Shown here in pieces: positions 17,448 to 24,868 of a stretch of DNA of 64,000 nucleotides. The position numbers were made by a program, and so were the translations under genes. Positions within the stretch are counted from its first letter, which is position 1. Each line of letters opens with the position of its first letter. This DNA is from Clostridia bacterium. Lineage in GTDB: Bacteria; Bacillota; Clostridia; Peptostreptococcales; Anaerovoracaceae. A model generated the notes under the pieces. The model had not been told where the DNA came from. It did not search any database and was given only the letters and a program-made list of their open reading frames with translations. The stretch covers positions 44,874-108,873 of the forward strand of contig CAJTER010000007.1 in assembly GCA_910575405.1 (NCBI GenBank). The letters are read 5' to 3'.

Positions 17448-17585
17448 AGCGGCACCTCCTGATAGATGGTTTGGTGTTCCTTTTATATTAATTATACCAT
17501 AAAAGTGTTGAAATTTCAACGGTTTCAAGGGTGGGTTGGCGATATGTGGAAATCTTTGGTTTTCGGACAGCCTGACCAATTTTGT

Positions 17586-17626
17586 AAAACGTTAGAACTC
17601 TGATTGTTCTAACGTTTTTCTTTTTT
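17586..17626 (+). terminator. Original tRNA-Leu terminator, stranded by the IS
   Basis: AAAACGTTAGAAC and GTTCTAACGTTTTT form a strong stem followed by more T. It sits directly after the right-hand ACCA duplication, so before the insertion it lay about ten bases after the tRNA. Confidence 0.8.
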
Positions 17627-17718
17627 GAAAAACGGTTTAGAGCCTCTTATCCTCCCCCTCTGGAAAGGGCAAAAATATTTTTACGCCAATTTTACGCCAT
17701 TTTTGATTTCAATAGAAA

Positions 17719-17742
17719 AGAACGTTGAAATTTCAACGTTCT
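17719..17742 (-). terminator. Terminator of ssrA
   Basis: A perfect 24-base palindrome built on AGAACGTTGAAA lies two bases after the tmRNA 3' end and runs into a short T-rich tract on the minus strand. Confidence 0.75.
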
Positions 17743-17744
17743 CA

Positions 17745-18109
17745 TGGTGGAGATGGCGAGAATCGAACTCGCGTCCGAAAGCATTTCCACAGGAGTTTCT
17801 CCGAGCGCAGCTTTTGTTTTAATAATTCGCTTCCAGAAACGCCCAAAAGCAGGCTTTCCTATCTGCTATCCTGTTGTTCCCCTATGCTGCCAGGAATTCA
17901 CATAGAGTTTTCCTGTATGTTTGGCGCCAGATTCCGAACCTACAGGTGAATCCGGGCTGACGTTCGCGCAGCCTTACGCTGCCATTAATGCGAAATTGTT
18001 TGTATTCTTTTTAGCGTTTATATTTAACGTGCCCTTTTTAACGCAGACCGAGCAAACTGCGGCTCGCTTCTCCGGCTTCTACACCCCCGTCGAAACCAAA
18101 GACATCCCC
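17745..18109 (-). ncRNA. ssrA: Transfer-messenger RNA (tmRNA)
   Basis: About 365 bases. The 5' end GGGGATGTC and the 3' end GCCATCTCCACCA form the acceptor stem, and GTTCGATTC is the T loop. The internal frame at 18015-17974 starts with the GCT resume codon and encodes the tag AKKNTNNFALMAA followed by TAA; the hydrophobic end marks stalled products for ClpXP-type proteases. smpB, encoding the required protein partner, lies about 430 bases upstream on the same strand, with one small gene between them. Confidence 0.95.
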
Positions 18110-18176
18110 AAATCAAGGCGGAGCTTTTTATCTCCGCTCTCCATATTTATTATACCACAAAATCAAAAAAATGAAA

Positions 18177-18464
18177 CTAGGATTCTTTCACTTCCTGAAT
18201 TTTTTTCTCCAGTTCATCAATCTGTTCCTGCTGTGCCTTAATTTCTTCACACATTGCACCTACAATTGCATCGACTGCCACCCCGTCCATATACTGGTCA
18301 AAATAATATCGGCCGATTTTTCTCTCAGTTTCCAATATTTCATTTCTGGCTGAGCTGATCTTTGCTTTGATCTTTCCAATTTCAACAATATCACCTGCTT
18401 TATCAGCAGCTTTACTAGCTGTACTCTTTGCTACTTTTCCTGCTTTATTCAAAAAATCCTGCAT
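18177..18464 (-). CDS. Small coiled-coil protein between smpB and ssrA
   Basis: A 95-residue soluble protein with a Lys/Ala-rich amphipathic start and two helical coiled-coil stretches (about 30-60 and 70-95). ATG at 18464 has AAGGAGG upstream. I do not know its function. Its layout resembles the N-terminal about 90 residues of the zinc-ribbon protein at 53379-54089: both start with a FL motif, have a Lys-rich linker, a KI/EI coil and an 'IG+.+' turn. This suggests the same coiled-coil family, here without the cysteine ribbon. It is probably co-transcribed with smpB. Confidence 0.7.
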   Translation of the reverse strand: MQDFLNKAGKVAKSTASKAADKAGDIVEIGKIKAKISSARNEILETERKIGRYYFDQYMDGVAVDAIVGAMCEEIKAQQEQIDELEKKIQEVKES

Positions 18465-18536
18465 GATTGCCTCCTTCCGATGCGCTGGGCGCATCATCTC
18501 AGTAGATTTGAGAGTTCGCAATTAAGCGAATCTCTC

Positions 18537-18989
18537 TCATTTTCTCATTGCCTGCTGCATCCTTCTGTCAGCATCTCTCTTAGCGATAGCGTTTCTTTTA
18601 TCATAATCCTTTTTACCTCTGGCTACTGCAAGCTCCAGCTTTGCCCTACCCTTTTCATTAATATACATCCTCAGAGGTACCAATGTCAAACCTTTTAATG
18701 TTGTATATCCGATGAGCTTTCTGATTTCCCGCTTGTGCAGCAGCAGTTTTCTCGGCCGCAAAGGTTCAACGTTAAAGCGGTTCCCATGCTCGTAAGGGCT
18801 GATGTGCATTCCGTAGATGATCATCTCTCCATCTTCAATTTTCGCATAGCTTTCCTTTATATTTACCTTGCCCTGGCGGATGGATTTGATCTCAGTGCCG
18901 GTCAAAACAATACCTGCTTCATAGGTGTCTTCAATAAAATAATCATGTCTTACTTTTTTATTATTTGCTACTACTTGTTTTCCGCTCAT
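18537..18989 (-). CDS. smpB: SsrA-binding protein SmpB
   Basis: A 150-residue protein with the SmpB beta-barrel core: [17 protein letters not shown] near the start, [15 protein letters not shown], and HISPYEHGN, ending in a basic helical tail [17 protein letters not shown]. SmpB binds the tRNA-like part of tmRNA and carries it to stalled ribosomes. Its position upstream of ssrA on the same strand is common. It follows the first signal peptidase gene after 15 bases. Confidence 0.97.
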   Translation of the reverse strand: MSGKQVVANNKKVRHDYFIEDTYEAGIVLTGTEIKSIRQGKVNIKESYAKIEDGEMIIYGMHISPYEHGNRFNVEPLRPRKLLLHKREIRKLIGYTTLKGLTLVPLRMYINEKGRAKLELAVARGKKDYDKRNAIAKRDADRRMQQAMRK

Positions 18990-19004
18990 AATCCACTTCC
19001 CAAT

Positions 19005-19502
19005 TTACTTAAGACAAACTTTTCCCAATAGTTCGGAGGCATAAAGCTGCCCGACTGCCAGATCTCTGCTGTCCAGCAGCGCCCCTCTGTTGTCGCTGAG
19101 AATAAAAATTTTATCCTTTCCTACGACGGTCTTTTCCATAGGCTCCATGTAAGCCGGATTTTCTGTGTATGCATTATAAATCCTGCCGTTGACATAGAGC
19201 ATTCCTTCCCGGATTTCCACCTCATCGCCTTCCAGCGCAGCTACCCTTCTCACTAGTATGCTTCCTTCGCCATCTTCGCTGTAAATATTACAGGAAAAGG
19301 CTACGACATCACCAACCCGGGGCTCATGGAAAAAGTAGGACAGCTTGTTAATTACAATAATGTCTCCCTTTTCGATAGATGGCTCCATGGATTCTCCCTG
19401 CACCTTCAGTACACTGAAAGCAGCTGTTACCAAAAGCGCTGCTACCACTCCCAAAAGACCTGCGATCAAAAGGGAAACTTTCTGCTTTGTTGTCATTTTC
19501 AT
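19005..19502 (-). CDS. Signal peptidase I paralogue, catalytic Lys replaced by Arg
   Basis: A 165-residue S26-family protein with one N-terminal membrane helix (about 9-30). Box B reads GESMEPS with the nucleophile at Ser38. In box D, where active enzymes have the general-base Lys in 'KRxxGLPGD', this protein reads VRRVAALEGD, putting Arg85 at the Lys position and losing the GLPGD turn. Box E is recognisable as LSDNRGALLDSRD. It is the last of four tandem S26 genes. Loss of the lysine predicts low or no peptidase activity, although Ser is retained. It may have a non-catalytic or narrowed role. The shadow frames on the other strand are not genes. Confidence 0.85.
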   Translation of the reverse strand: MKMTTKQKVSLLIAGLLGVVAALLVTAAFSVLKVQGESMEPSIEKGDIIVINKLSYFFHEPRVGDVVAFSCNIYSEDGEGSILVRRVAALEGDEVEIREGMLYVNGRIYNAYTENPAYMEPMEKTVVGKDKIFILSDNRGALLDSRDLAVGQLYASELLGKVCLK

Positions 19503-19584
19503 TACACGTTTACACTTTCTACTTCATTATTATGCATTCTTTTATGTAATGAAAACCTGCTTCCTGTTATTGCTGCTGATTCCT

Positions 19585-20097
19585 TTAATAAATTCCGCCG
19601 ATTTCGCTAAACGGATACAGACGGACAAAGGCTTTGCCCATAACCGTGTCCTCGTCAATACATCCGACTTCCGGCGAACGGCTATCAATGCTGACCCTGC
19701 GGTTGTCGCCCATTACAAATAGCTTGCCCTCCGGCACCGTATAGTTCTTTATCTCGCCTGTAGTTTCGCCCTCCAGCGTGTAGTCTTCTGTAAGTTCCTC
19801 CCCATTGAGCAGAACCTTTCCATTTTTTATGTCTATCGTATCACCTGGAAGACCAATAATCCGTTTGATCAGTAGTTTCTCAGCTCCATCCTCATCCTTC
19901 AGCTCAGAATGAAATACGATAATATCTCCCCGCTTTTCCTCGCCGAACCGGTACGCCTGTTTGTTGACCAGCAGATAATTGTTTTCATACAGTGTCGGCT
20001 GCATGGAATTTTCCTTTACAATCGTCGGTTTTATTACCAGTGTAATGGCTACTACAATCACCAGTGCAATCACAATATCCCGTATTAGTTCCTTCAT
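19585..20097 (-). CDS. lepB: Signal peptidase I (active-site residues intact)
   Basis: A 170-residue type I signal peptidase with one N-terminal membrane helix. Box B is NSMQPTL with the nucleophile Ser31, box D is IKRIIGLPGD with the general-base Lys78, and box E is MGDNRRVSIDSR. It removes signal peptides from exported proteins at the outer face of the membrane. It is very similar to the next gene upstream, sharing long identical stretches such as NYLLVNKQAYRFGEEKRGDI, so the two arose by tandem duplication. Start: ATG at 20097 has GGAGG nine bases upstream; ATG at 20103 is an alternative. Confidence 0.93.
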   Translation of the reverse strand: MKELIRDIVIALVIVVAITLVIKPTIVKENSMQPTLYENNYLLVNKQAYRFGEEKRGDIIVFHSELKDEDGAEKLLIKRIIGLPGDTIDIKNGKVLLNGEELTEDYTLEGETTGEIKNYTVPEGKLFVMGDNRRVSIDSRSPEVGCIDEDTVMGKAFVRLYPFSEIGGIY

Positions 20098-20166
20098 CGT
20101 CATTCTCCTCCCAAGTCAGAAACCAAGCAGATGGCCTGTTTTCAAAACTCCCTTTTATTTCAAAGT

Positions 20167-20715
20167 TCAATCAATTGTTCCAATTTCACGAAAGGGATAC
20201 AATCTGACAAAAGCCTTTCCCATAACTGTATCCTCATCAATACATCCAACCTCCGGCGAACGGCTGTCAATGCTGACCCTGCGGTTGTCCCCCATTACAA
20301 ACAACTTGCCCTCCGGCACCGTATAATCAGCCAAATTACCCGGAGTCTCCACTTCCATTATGTAATCCTCTGTAAGTCTTTCACCGTTCAAAAAGACAGC
20401 TCCGTCTTTTATTCGTATCGTATCACCGGGGAGACCGATAATCCGTTTGATCAGCAGCTTGTCTTTGCCTTTTTTATCCTTCAGCTCTGACTGAAAAACG
20501 ATAATGTCGCCTCTCTTTTCCTCACCGAACCGGTACGCTTGTTTATTGACCAGCAGATAATTGTTCGCATACAACGTCGGCTGCATGGAGTTTGCCTTCA
20601 CCACAGTAGGTTTTATTGTCAAGGTTGCTGCCATAACAACTGCTGAGACAATGGCAATATCTCGAATCCAACCTTTCATTCCCACATTTTTGACCTTCAC
20701 ATCTTTCATTTTCAC
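20167..20715 (-). CDS. lepB: Signal peptidase I, tandem duplicate (intact)
   Basis: A 182-residue type I signal peptidase, near-duplicate of the gene at 19585-20097. Nucleophile Ser43 is in NSMQPTL and general base Lys90 in IKRIIGLPGD; box E MGDNRRVSIDSR is complete. GTG at 20715 is preferred because AGGAGG lies eight bases upstream; ATG at 20709 is the alternative. The C-terminal half is nearly identical between the two copies, which suggests recent duplication or gene conversion. It begins two bases after the preceding S26 gene ends. Confidence 0.92.
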   Translation of the reverse strand: MKMKDVKVKNVGMKGWIRDIAIVSAVVMAATLTIKPTVVKANSMQPTLYANNYLLVNKQAYRFGEEKRGDIIVFQSELKDKKGKDKLLIKRIIGLPGDTIRIKDGAVFLNGERLTEDYIMEVETPGNLADYTVPEGKLFVMGDNRRVSIDSRSPEVGCIDEDTVMGKAFVRLYPFREIGTID

Positions 20716-20717
20716 AC

Positions 20718-21251
20718 TTATACTCCTCCTATATCGGAAATCGGCCAGATGACCCATTTCACATTCCCTTTTATTTCCCGCATATCCACAGTTCCCAGCT
20801 TTTTATTTCTGCTGTCTACTGTTGACTCCCGGTTATCGGAAAGCAGGAACACATCGTCCTTGCTGACAGTCACTTTTAAGCTACCCGAAGCCCCGGAGAC
20901 TTTGTTTTCTGTTACAAATTCCTTGCCGTTCCTATAAACCTTGCCGTTTTTTATCTCAATTGTATCGCCTGGAAGACCTGCAACCCTCCCGATGATGTTA
21001 TCTTTAGACACATCAGGAGCCAATGTCTTTTCCAAAATTACAATCTGCCCCAAATCAGGTACCCCTCTTTTGGCTGAATAAGAATGCTTTGTGATAACTA
21101 AAACCTGTCCATCTTTTAATGCAGGCTCCATAGCATCTCCCTCGTTTATCTCAGGCGCCACAAACATAGTCAGGACAAATGCAAGGACACCTGCCACAAT
21201 ATAAGGGCGATATCTGCGCCGCCATGAATCCTGCTGGTTTTCCTGATACAT
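20718..21251 (-). CDS. Signal peptidase I-like protein lacking both catalytic residues
   Basis: A 177-residue S26-fold protein with a membrane helix at about 17-32. Box B reads EGDAMEPAL: the nucleophile Ser is Ala40. Box D reads IIGRVAGLPGD: the general-base Lys is Gly88. The structural GLPGDTIEIKNG and the box E remnant LSDNRESTVDSR are kept, so the fold is maintained while catalysis should be impossible. Streptococcal SipA, needed for pilus assembly, is a known S26 protein that has likewise lost the catalytic Ser and Lys. No sortase or pilin gene is nearby. ATG at 21251 follows GAGGGG; TTG at 21266 is rejected. It is first of the four S26 genes. Confidence 0.87.
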   Translation of the reverse strand: MYQENQQDSWRRRYRPYIVAGVLAFVLTMFVAPEINEGDAMEPALKDGQVLVITKHSYSAKRGVPDLGQIVILEKTLAPDVSKDNIIGRVAGLPGDTIEIKNGKVYRNGKEFVTENKVSGASGSLKVTVSKDDVFLLSDNRESTVDSRNKKLGTVDMREIKGNVKWVIWPISDIGGV

Positions 21252-21280
21252 ATAAATTCCCCTCAATTCTATTATCTATC

Positions 21281-22249
21281 TTAATCAAAGATTTCCCTTT
21301 TTATTCTCTCAAAATTCCCTGAAAGCTCTGCGATAACCTCTTTACCTGTCAAATATTCCAAGGGCTGCTGCGGACAGTTAAACTTCAGCTTGTACGCATG
21401 CAGCAGCTGGGTTGTAAGGCCAAAGCGCTCTCCCATGCGGGCATTTACCGATTTTCTTCCATACTTTGCGTCTCCTATAATGGGAAATCCTGCCGCTGCC
21501 AGATGGGCGCGGATCTGATGAGTTCTTCCTGTAATCAATTCCACCTCTGCCAGTGTAAAACCGTTTTTCACCTCAATGGGGCGTACAATTGTTTCCATCT
21601 GCTTTCCCTCGGGAGCATCTGCCGGAAGTACGGAAATGCGGTTTTTAGAAGCATCTTTTTCCATTTTATCAACGAGAACCAGTGGGCTTTTTATTTCACC
21701 AGCAGCGATAGTAAGATACCATTTGCTGATATCTCCTTTTTCCCGCATCATCTGATTCAGGCTCTGCAGCGCTCTGCTGTTTTTACCAAACAGAACCAGT
21801 CCGGTTGTGTTCCGATCCAGTCGGTTCACCGGAGCAGGTGCAAAGGTCTTTTCCCTTCCCGGCTGGTACTCGCCTATCTGCTGCAAATATCCTGTAACCT
21901 GATTTGCAAGGGTATTCTTTTTCTCCGATGCATTCCCATGGGTCAAAAGGCCAAAGGGCTTTTCTACAATGAGCAGATTGCTGTCTTCATATGCCACCCT
22001 AAACTGCTTTTTCACCTTTATATTTTTACTCTGACGCACAAAGCCATGAAGTGTTTTTTCCTCCATATACAAGGTCAGCTCGTCTCCTTCATGCAGCAGT
22101 GTTTCAATTTTTGCCCGTTTCCCGTTGACCTTGACATCCTTTCGGATCACCTTGTAAATATAGCTTAAAGGCGCGTTTTTTAAATATTTTTTCAAGAAAC
22201 GATCCAGCCTCTGGTTTCCATCGTTTTCTTGTATTGTTAATTTCACCAT
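21281..22249 (-). CDS. RluA-family pseudouridine synthase
   Basis: A 322-residue enzyme that isomerises uridine in rRNA. An N-terminal S4 RNA-binding domain (about 5-65, with LDRFLKKYL and VNGKRAKIETLLHEGDEL) precedes the synthase domain. The catalytic Asp lies in the motif PVNRLDRNTTGL, where most relatives have HRLDRxTSG, so the His is Asn here. GRTHQIRAH and the downstream HAYKL complete the active site. The family includes RluC and RluD types; I cannot assign the target uridine. It may lead the signal peptidase operon, 29 bases upstream of it. Start ATG at 22249 lacks a strong ribosome site. Confidence 0.9.
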   Translation of the reverse strand: MVKLTIQENDGNQRLDRFLKKYLKNAPLSYIYKVIRKDVKVNGKRAKIETLLHEGDELTLYMEEKTLHGFVRQSKNIKVKKQFRVAYEDSNLLIVEKPFGLLTHGNASEKKNTLANQVTGYLQQIGEYQPGREKTFAPAPVNRLDRNTTGLVLFGKNSRALQSLNQMMREKGDISKWYLTIAAGEIKSPLVLVDKMEKDASKNRISVLPADAPEGKQMETIVRPIEVKNGFTLAEVELITGRTHQIRAHLAAAGFPIIGDAKYGRKSVNARMGERFGLTTQLLHAYKLKFNCPQQPLEYLTGKEVIAELSGNFERIKREIFD

Positions 22250-22392
22250 AGATTTTATTATACAACAAACCTGCATCAAAAGTATAGATGCTGTGTGAAG
22301 AAAATTTCATAAAATTTAAATGGATAACTATTTGAGAATCGCCAGGAAATGTGTTACTCTAATAAATAAGTATTCTGGTGGAGGGATTTTGA

Positions 22393-22812
22393 ATGAATAG
22401 AATAAAAGATTTTTTTTATGATAAAAACGATATTATCGTTGCAGTTGCCATTTTAATTGCTGCAGCTGTAGTAATTTATATACGGGTTGATAAAATTATG
22501 GCTTATCCGGAAACCCTGCTGAACAGCACAACGCAGCAGGAACAGGAGCAGGCCTCCCAGGAGATGGCCTCTGAGGCCTCTGATGAAGAAGCGACAGGCG
22601 ATGCAAAGCCCATTCAGATTGCAAACGATCCGATTCCGGCTACCGTTGCCAAGCAGCTTGAAACCGCAGGTATCATTTCATCAGCAGCTGACTTTGAAGC
22701 CGCTTTAAAAAAGTATAAAGTAGCGGATCGCATTCAGCCGGGAAGCTATCAGATTCCCACAGGTATGACAAACGAGCAGGTCATTCAGGTAATTACGGGT
22801 GAAACAATATAA
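22393..22812 (+). CDS. Short membrane-anchored MltG/YceG-like protein
   Basis: A 139-residue protein with an N-terminal cytoplasmic stub, one membrane helix (about 14-30), an acidic Gln/Glu-rich linker, and a C-terminal domain of about 60 residues. That domain reads like the LysM-like N-terminal module of MltG: 'V...L...GII.sa.dF..alkky.v...IqpGsYqIp.Gmtn.qviqviTG'. The catalytic transglycosylase domain is absent. Such mini-proteins occur in clostridia; a peptidoglycan-binding or regulatory role is inferred. ATG at 22393 follows GGAGGG. A terminator follows after 30 bases. Confidence 0.72.
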   Translation: MNRIKDFFYDKNDIIVAVAILIAAAVVIYIRVDKIMAYPETLLNSTTQQEQEQASQEMASEASDEEATGDAKPIQIANDPIPATVAKQLETAGIISSAADFEAALKKYKVADRIQPGSYQIPTGMTNEQVIQVITGETI

Positions 22813-22840
22813 GGAGACTACCAGTTACTCCCAGCTTTAC

Positions 22841-22880
22841 AAATGGCCTCTGCAATCAAGCAGAGACCATTTTTTGTTTT
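22841..22880 (+). terminator. Terminator after the MltG-like gene
   Basis: AAATGGCCTCTGC and GCAGAGACCATTTTTT form a stem with one bulge, followed by a T run. Confidence 0.85.
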
Positions 22881-22929
22881 TCTGATTCCCGCCAAAACCT
22901 CCGGCTCCTTTACCTGAGGGAGGCGTTAA

Positions 22930-23184
22930 TCAGTCTTCCAGAAGATCGATGATTTTCTGGAGTCTTGCTCTTTGTTCTTCATTCATCGCTGCAGCCAGCG
23001 TCTTGATTGTCTGCATCTGTTTCTCATAAGTTTTTTTGTCCCGCTTTATCACCTTTTTCATTTTTCGAATCTCCCGCAGGATCTCCTCATCACTTTTTCC
23101 AATATACTCGTTTACTTTTTGTTCCGCTGCCTGCTCTGGCAGTCCTAATTGTTTTGCCAGATCCATAAGAATTTTATTATCCAT
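22930..23184 (-). CDS. Small helical hypothetical protein
   Basis: An 84-residue, highly charged and wholly helical protein without membrane segments or cysteines. ATG at 23184 has GGAGG seven bases upstream, supporting it as real. I do not recognise the family. It is divergent from the 118-residue gene at 23370. Confidence 0.6.
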   Translation of the reverse strand: MDNKILMDLAKQLGLPEQAAEQKVNEYIGKSDEEILREIRKMKKVIKRDKKTYEKQMQTIKTLAAAMNEEQRARLQKIIDLLED

Positions 23185-23369
23185 GCCAAGCCTCCATTTT
23201 ATTAATACCGGCTGTGCCCGTTCAGGCCAGCTATTCTGCTCAGCTTCTCAGAGCCTGCTTTCCCGATACAGGATACCGGCACTACAACATATATATGCAC
23301 CAAACCCGCACAAAGACATCATATTTTTCATAGTATATTAGCAATTCTACGTATATGGAGGTTACATAA

Positions 23370-23726
23370 ATGAATCCTTTAGCATTATTAGTATTAGCTG
23401 CCGCTGCAGGTAATGGAACTCATAGCAGCATGTCTTCTCCCACGGTCAGGCTGGATACTGTTTTAGAGCAGCTTCACGGTGCGGTTCGCACACTGGAAAA
23501 GGTCAGCGAATTAAGCCGCATAGGCTCTGGTGTTTCAAACGCATTTTCACTTCCGCCATCAGCCTCAGCCCACATTCCCGTCTCTGCCCAGCCTGTAGCA
23601 GAGCAGGATTATGCTCCAGAGCCGCAGCCGCCAGCCCAGCCAGCTGCCAATTTTGATATTCAGGGAGCCATGCAGGCCCTGGGTCCGATTTTATCCATGT
23701 TGGGAAATAACCAGAATCCACGGTAA
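23370..23726 (+). CDS. Small Pro/Ala-rich hypothetical protein
   Basis: A 118-residue protein with a hydrophobic N-terminus (LALLVLAAAA), a middle helix and a Pro/Ala/Gln-rich stretch at about 70-95, ending in a hydrophobic helix ALGPILSMLGN. ATG at 23370 follows GGAGG. I recognise no domain. Its composition suggests a structural or spore-related small protein, but this is a guess. Confidence 0.6.
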   Translation: MNPLALLVLAAAAGNGTHSSMSSPTVRLDTVLEQLHGAVRTLEKVSELSRIGSGVSNAFSLPPSASAHIPVSAQPVAEQDYAPEPQPPAQPAANFDIQGAMQALGPILSMLGNNQNPR

Positions 23727-23819
23727 AACTGCGATAGAAATACAACATAAAACAGTAGGATTTTTTCCATGATTGGTGTATAATGGTGTAAAAAAGAACA
23801 AAAGAACAGGAGGATCAAT

Positions 23820-24749
23820 ATGGCTCTCGTAACAACAAAAGAAATGTTTGAAAAAGCGCTGAAAAATGATTATGCAATAGGGGCGTTTAACGTGAATAAC
23901 ATGGAAATTATCCAGGGAATCGTTGAAGCTGCTAAAGCAGAAAATTCATCCATCATTCTGCAGGTCTCTGCCGGCGCCAGAAAGTATGCAAAACCCACTT
24001 ATCTGGTAAAGCTGGTGGAAGCCGCTATTCTTGATACTGGTCTTGATATCGCGCTTCACCTGGATCATGGAGAAGATTTTGAAATTTGCAAAAAATGTGT
24101 GGATGATGGTTTTACATCGGTCATGATCGATGGTTCTAAGCATCCTTTTGAAGAAAATATACGCCTGACAAAAGAGGTTGTCGATTACGCCCACAGCAAA
24201 GGCGTTGTCGTAGAAGCAGAGCTTGGTAAGCTTGCAGGTGTCGAGGATAATATCAAGGTTGATGCCCGTTCTGCTACCTTTACAGACCCGGAGGAGGCTG
24301 CTGAGTTTGTGGAAAAAACAGGGGTTGATTCCCTTGCAATTGCTATCGGTACCAGCCATGGCGCATACAAGTTCAAGGGCGATCCGTATCTGGATTTTGA
24401 AAGACTGAAAACCATTCATTCTCTGATTCCGGATACACCGTTAGTTCTCCACGGTGCATCTACTGTTCTCCCTGAGTTTGTAAAAAAATGCAATGAATAT
24501 GGCGGAGAAATCCCGGGTGCCCAGGGCGTACCTGAGGATATGATAAAGGAAGCAACAAAGCACGGTATATGTAAAGTAAATATTGATACGGATCTGCGGC
24601 TTGCCATGACAGCAGAAGTTAGAAAATATCTCATTGAGCATCCTGCAGATTTTGACCCGAGAAAGTATTTAGGGCCTGCAAGAGAAGCCATTCAAGATAT
24701 GGTTCAGCACAAAATCAAGAATGTACTCAACGCATCCAACATCAAATAA
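23820..24749 (+). CDS. fba: Class II fructose-1,6-bisphosphate aldolase
   Basis: A 309-residue zinc aldolase that splits fructose-1,6-bisphosphate into two triose phosphates in glycolysis. Zinc ligands and signatures are clear: LHLDHGEDFE with the first histidines, AELGKLAG with the catalytic-loop Glu, IGTSHGAYKFKGDP, and LHGAST followed by KVNIDTDLRLA for substrate phosphate binding. ATG at 23820 has AGGAGG upstream, and TATAAT at 23779-23784 is a likely -10 box. It is monocistronic and ends at a strong terminator. Confidence 0.97.
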   Translation: MALVTTKEMFEKALKNDYAIGAFNVNNMEIIQGIVEAAKAENSSIILQVSAGARKYAKPTYLVKLVEAAILDTGLDIALHLDHGEDFEICKKCVDDGFTSVMIDGSKHPFEENIRLTKEVVDYAHSKGVVVEAELGKLAGVEDNIKVDARSATFTDPEEAAEFVEKTGVDSLAIAIGTSHGAYKFKGDPYLDFERLKTIHSLIPDTPLVLHGASTVLPEFVKKCNEYGGEIPGAQGVPEDMIKEATKHGICKVNIDTDLRLAMTAEVRKYLIEHPADFDPRKYLGPAREAIQDMVQHKIKNVLNASNIK

Positions 24750-24756
24750 GGGCTCG

Positions 24757-24793
24757 GAAAAACCAGCGGTCGTACTATATCCGCTGGTTTTTC
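24757..24793. terminator. Bidirectional terminator between fba and pncB
   Basis: GAAAAACCAGCGG and CCGCTGGTTTTTC form a perfect 13-base stem. It can end fba and, from the other side, the uvrB-to-pncB operon. Confidence 0.92.
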
Positions 24794-24868
24794 AGTTCCA
24801 TGATTTCCGATTCCAGGCTGCATCGCAAAAGCTTTTCCTGCCACCCTTGCACCCTTCTACAGCCTTTT

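Larger units (their letters stand above)
15715..17574 (-). mobile_element. IS1182-family insertion sequence
   Basis: About 1.86 kb. The left end TAGGTTGTCCGAAAA and the reverse complement of the right end, CAGGCTGTCCGAAAA, match at 13 of 15 positions. The element is flanked by ACCA at 15711-15714 (the 3' end of the tRNA) and ACCA at 17575-17578, a 4-bp target duplication. It holds one full-length transposase and an internal terminator near its left end. Intact ends and frame indicate a recent, possibly active insertion. Confidence 0.85.

Noticed and set aside
17725-18241. Short open frames on the plus strand between the IS and smpB
   Set aside because: They cross the tmRNA gene and its terminator in antisense.
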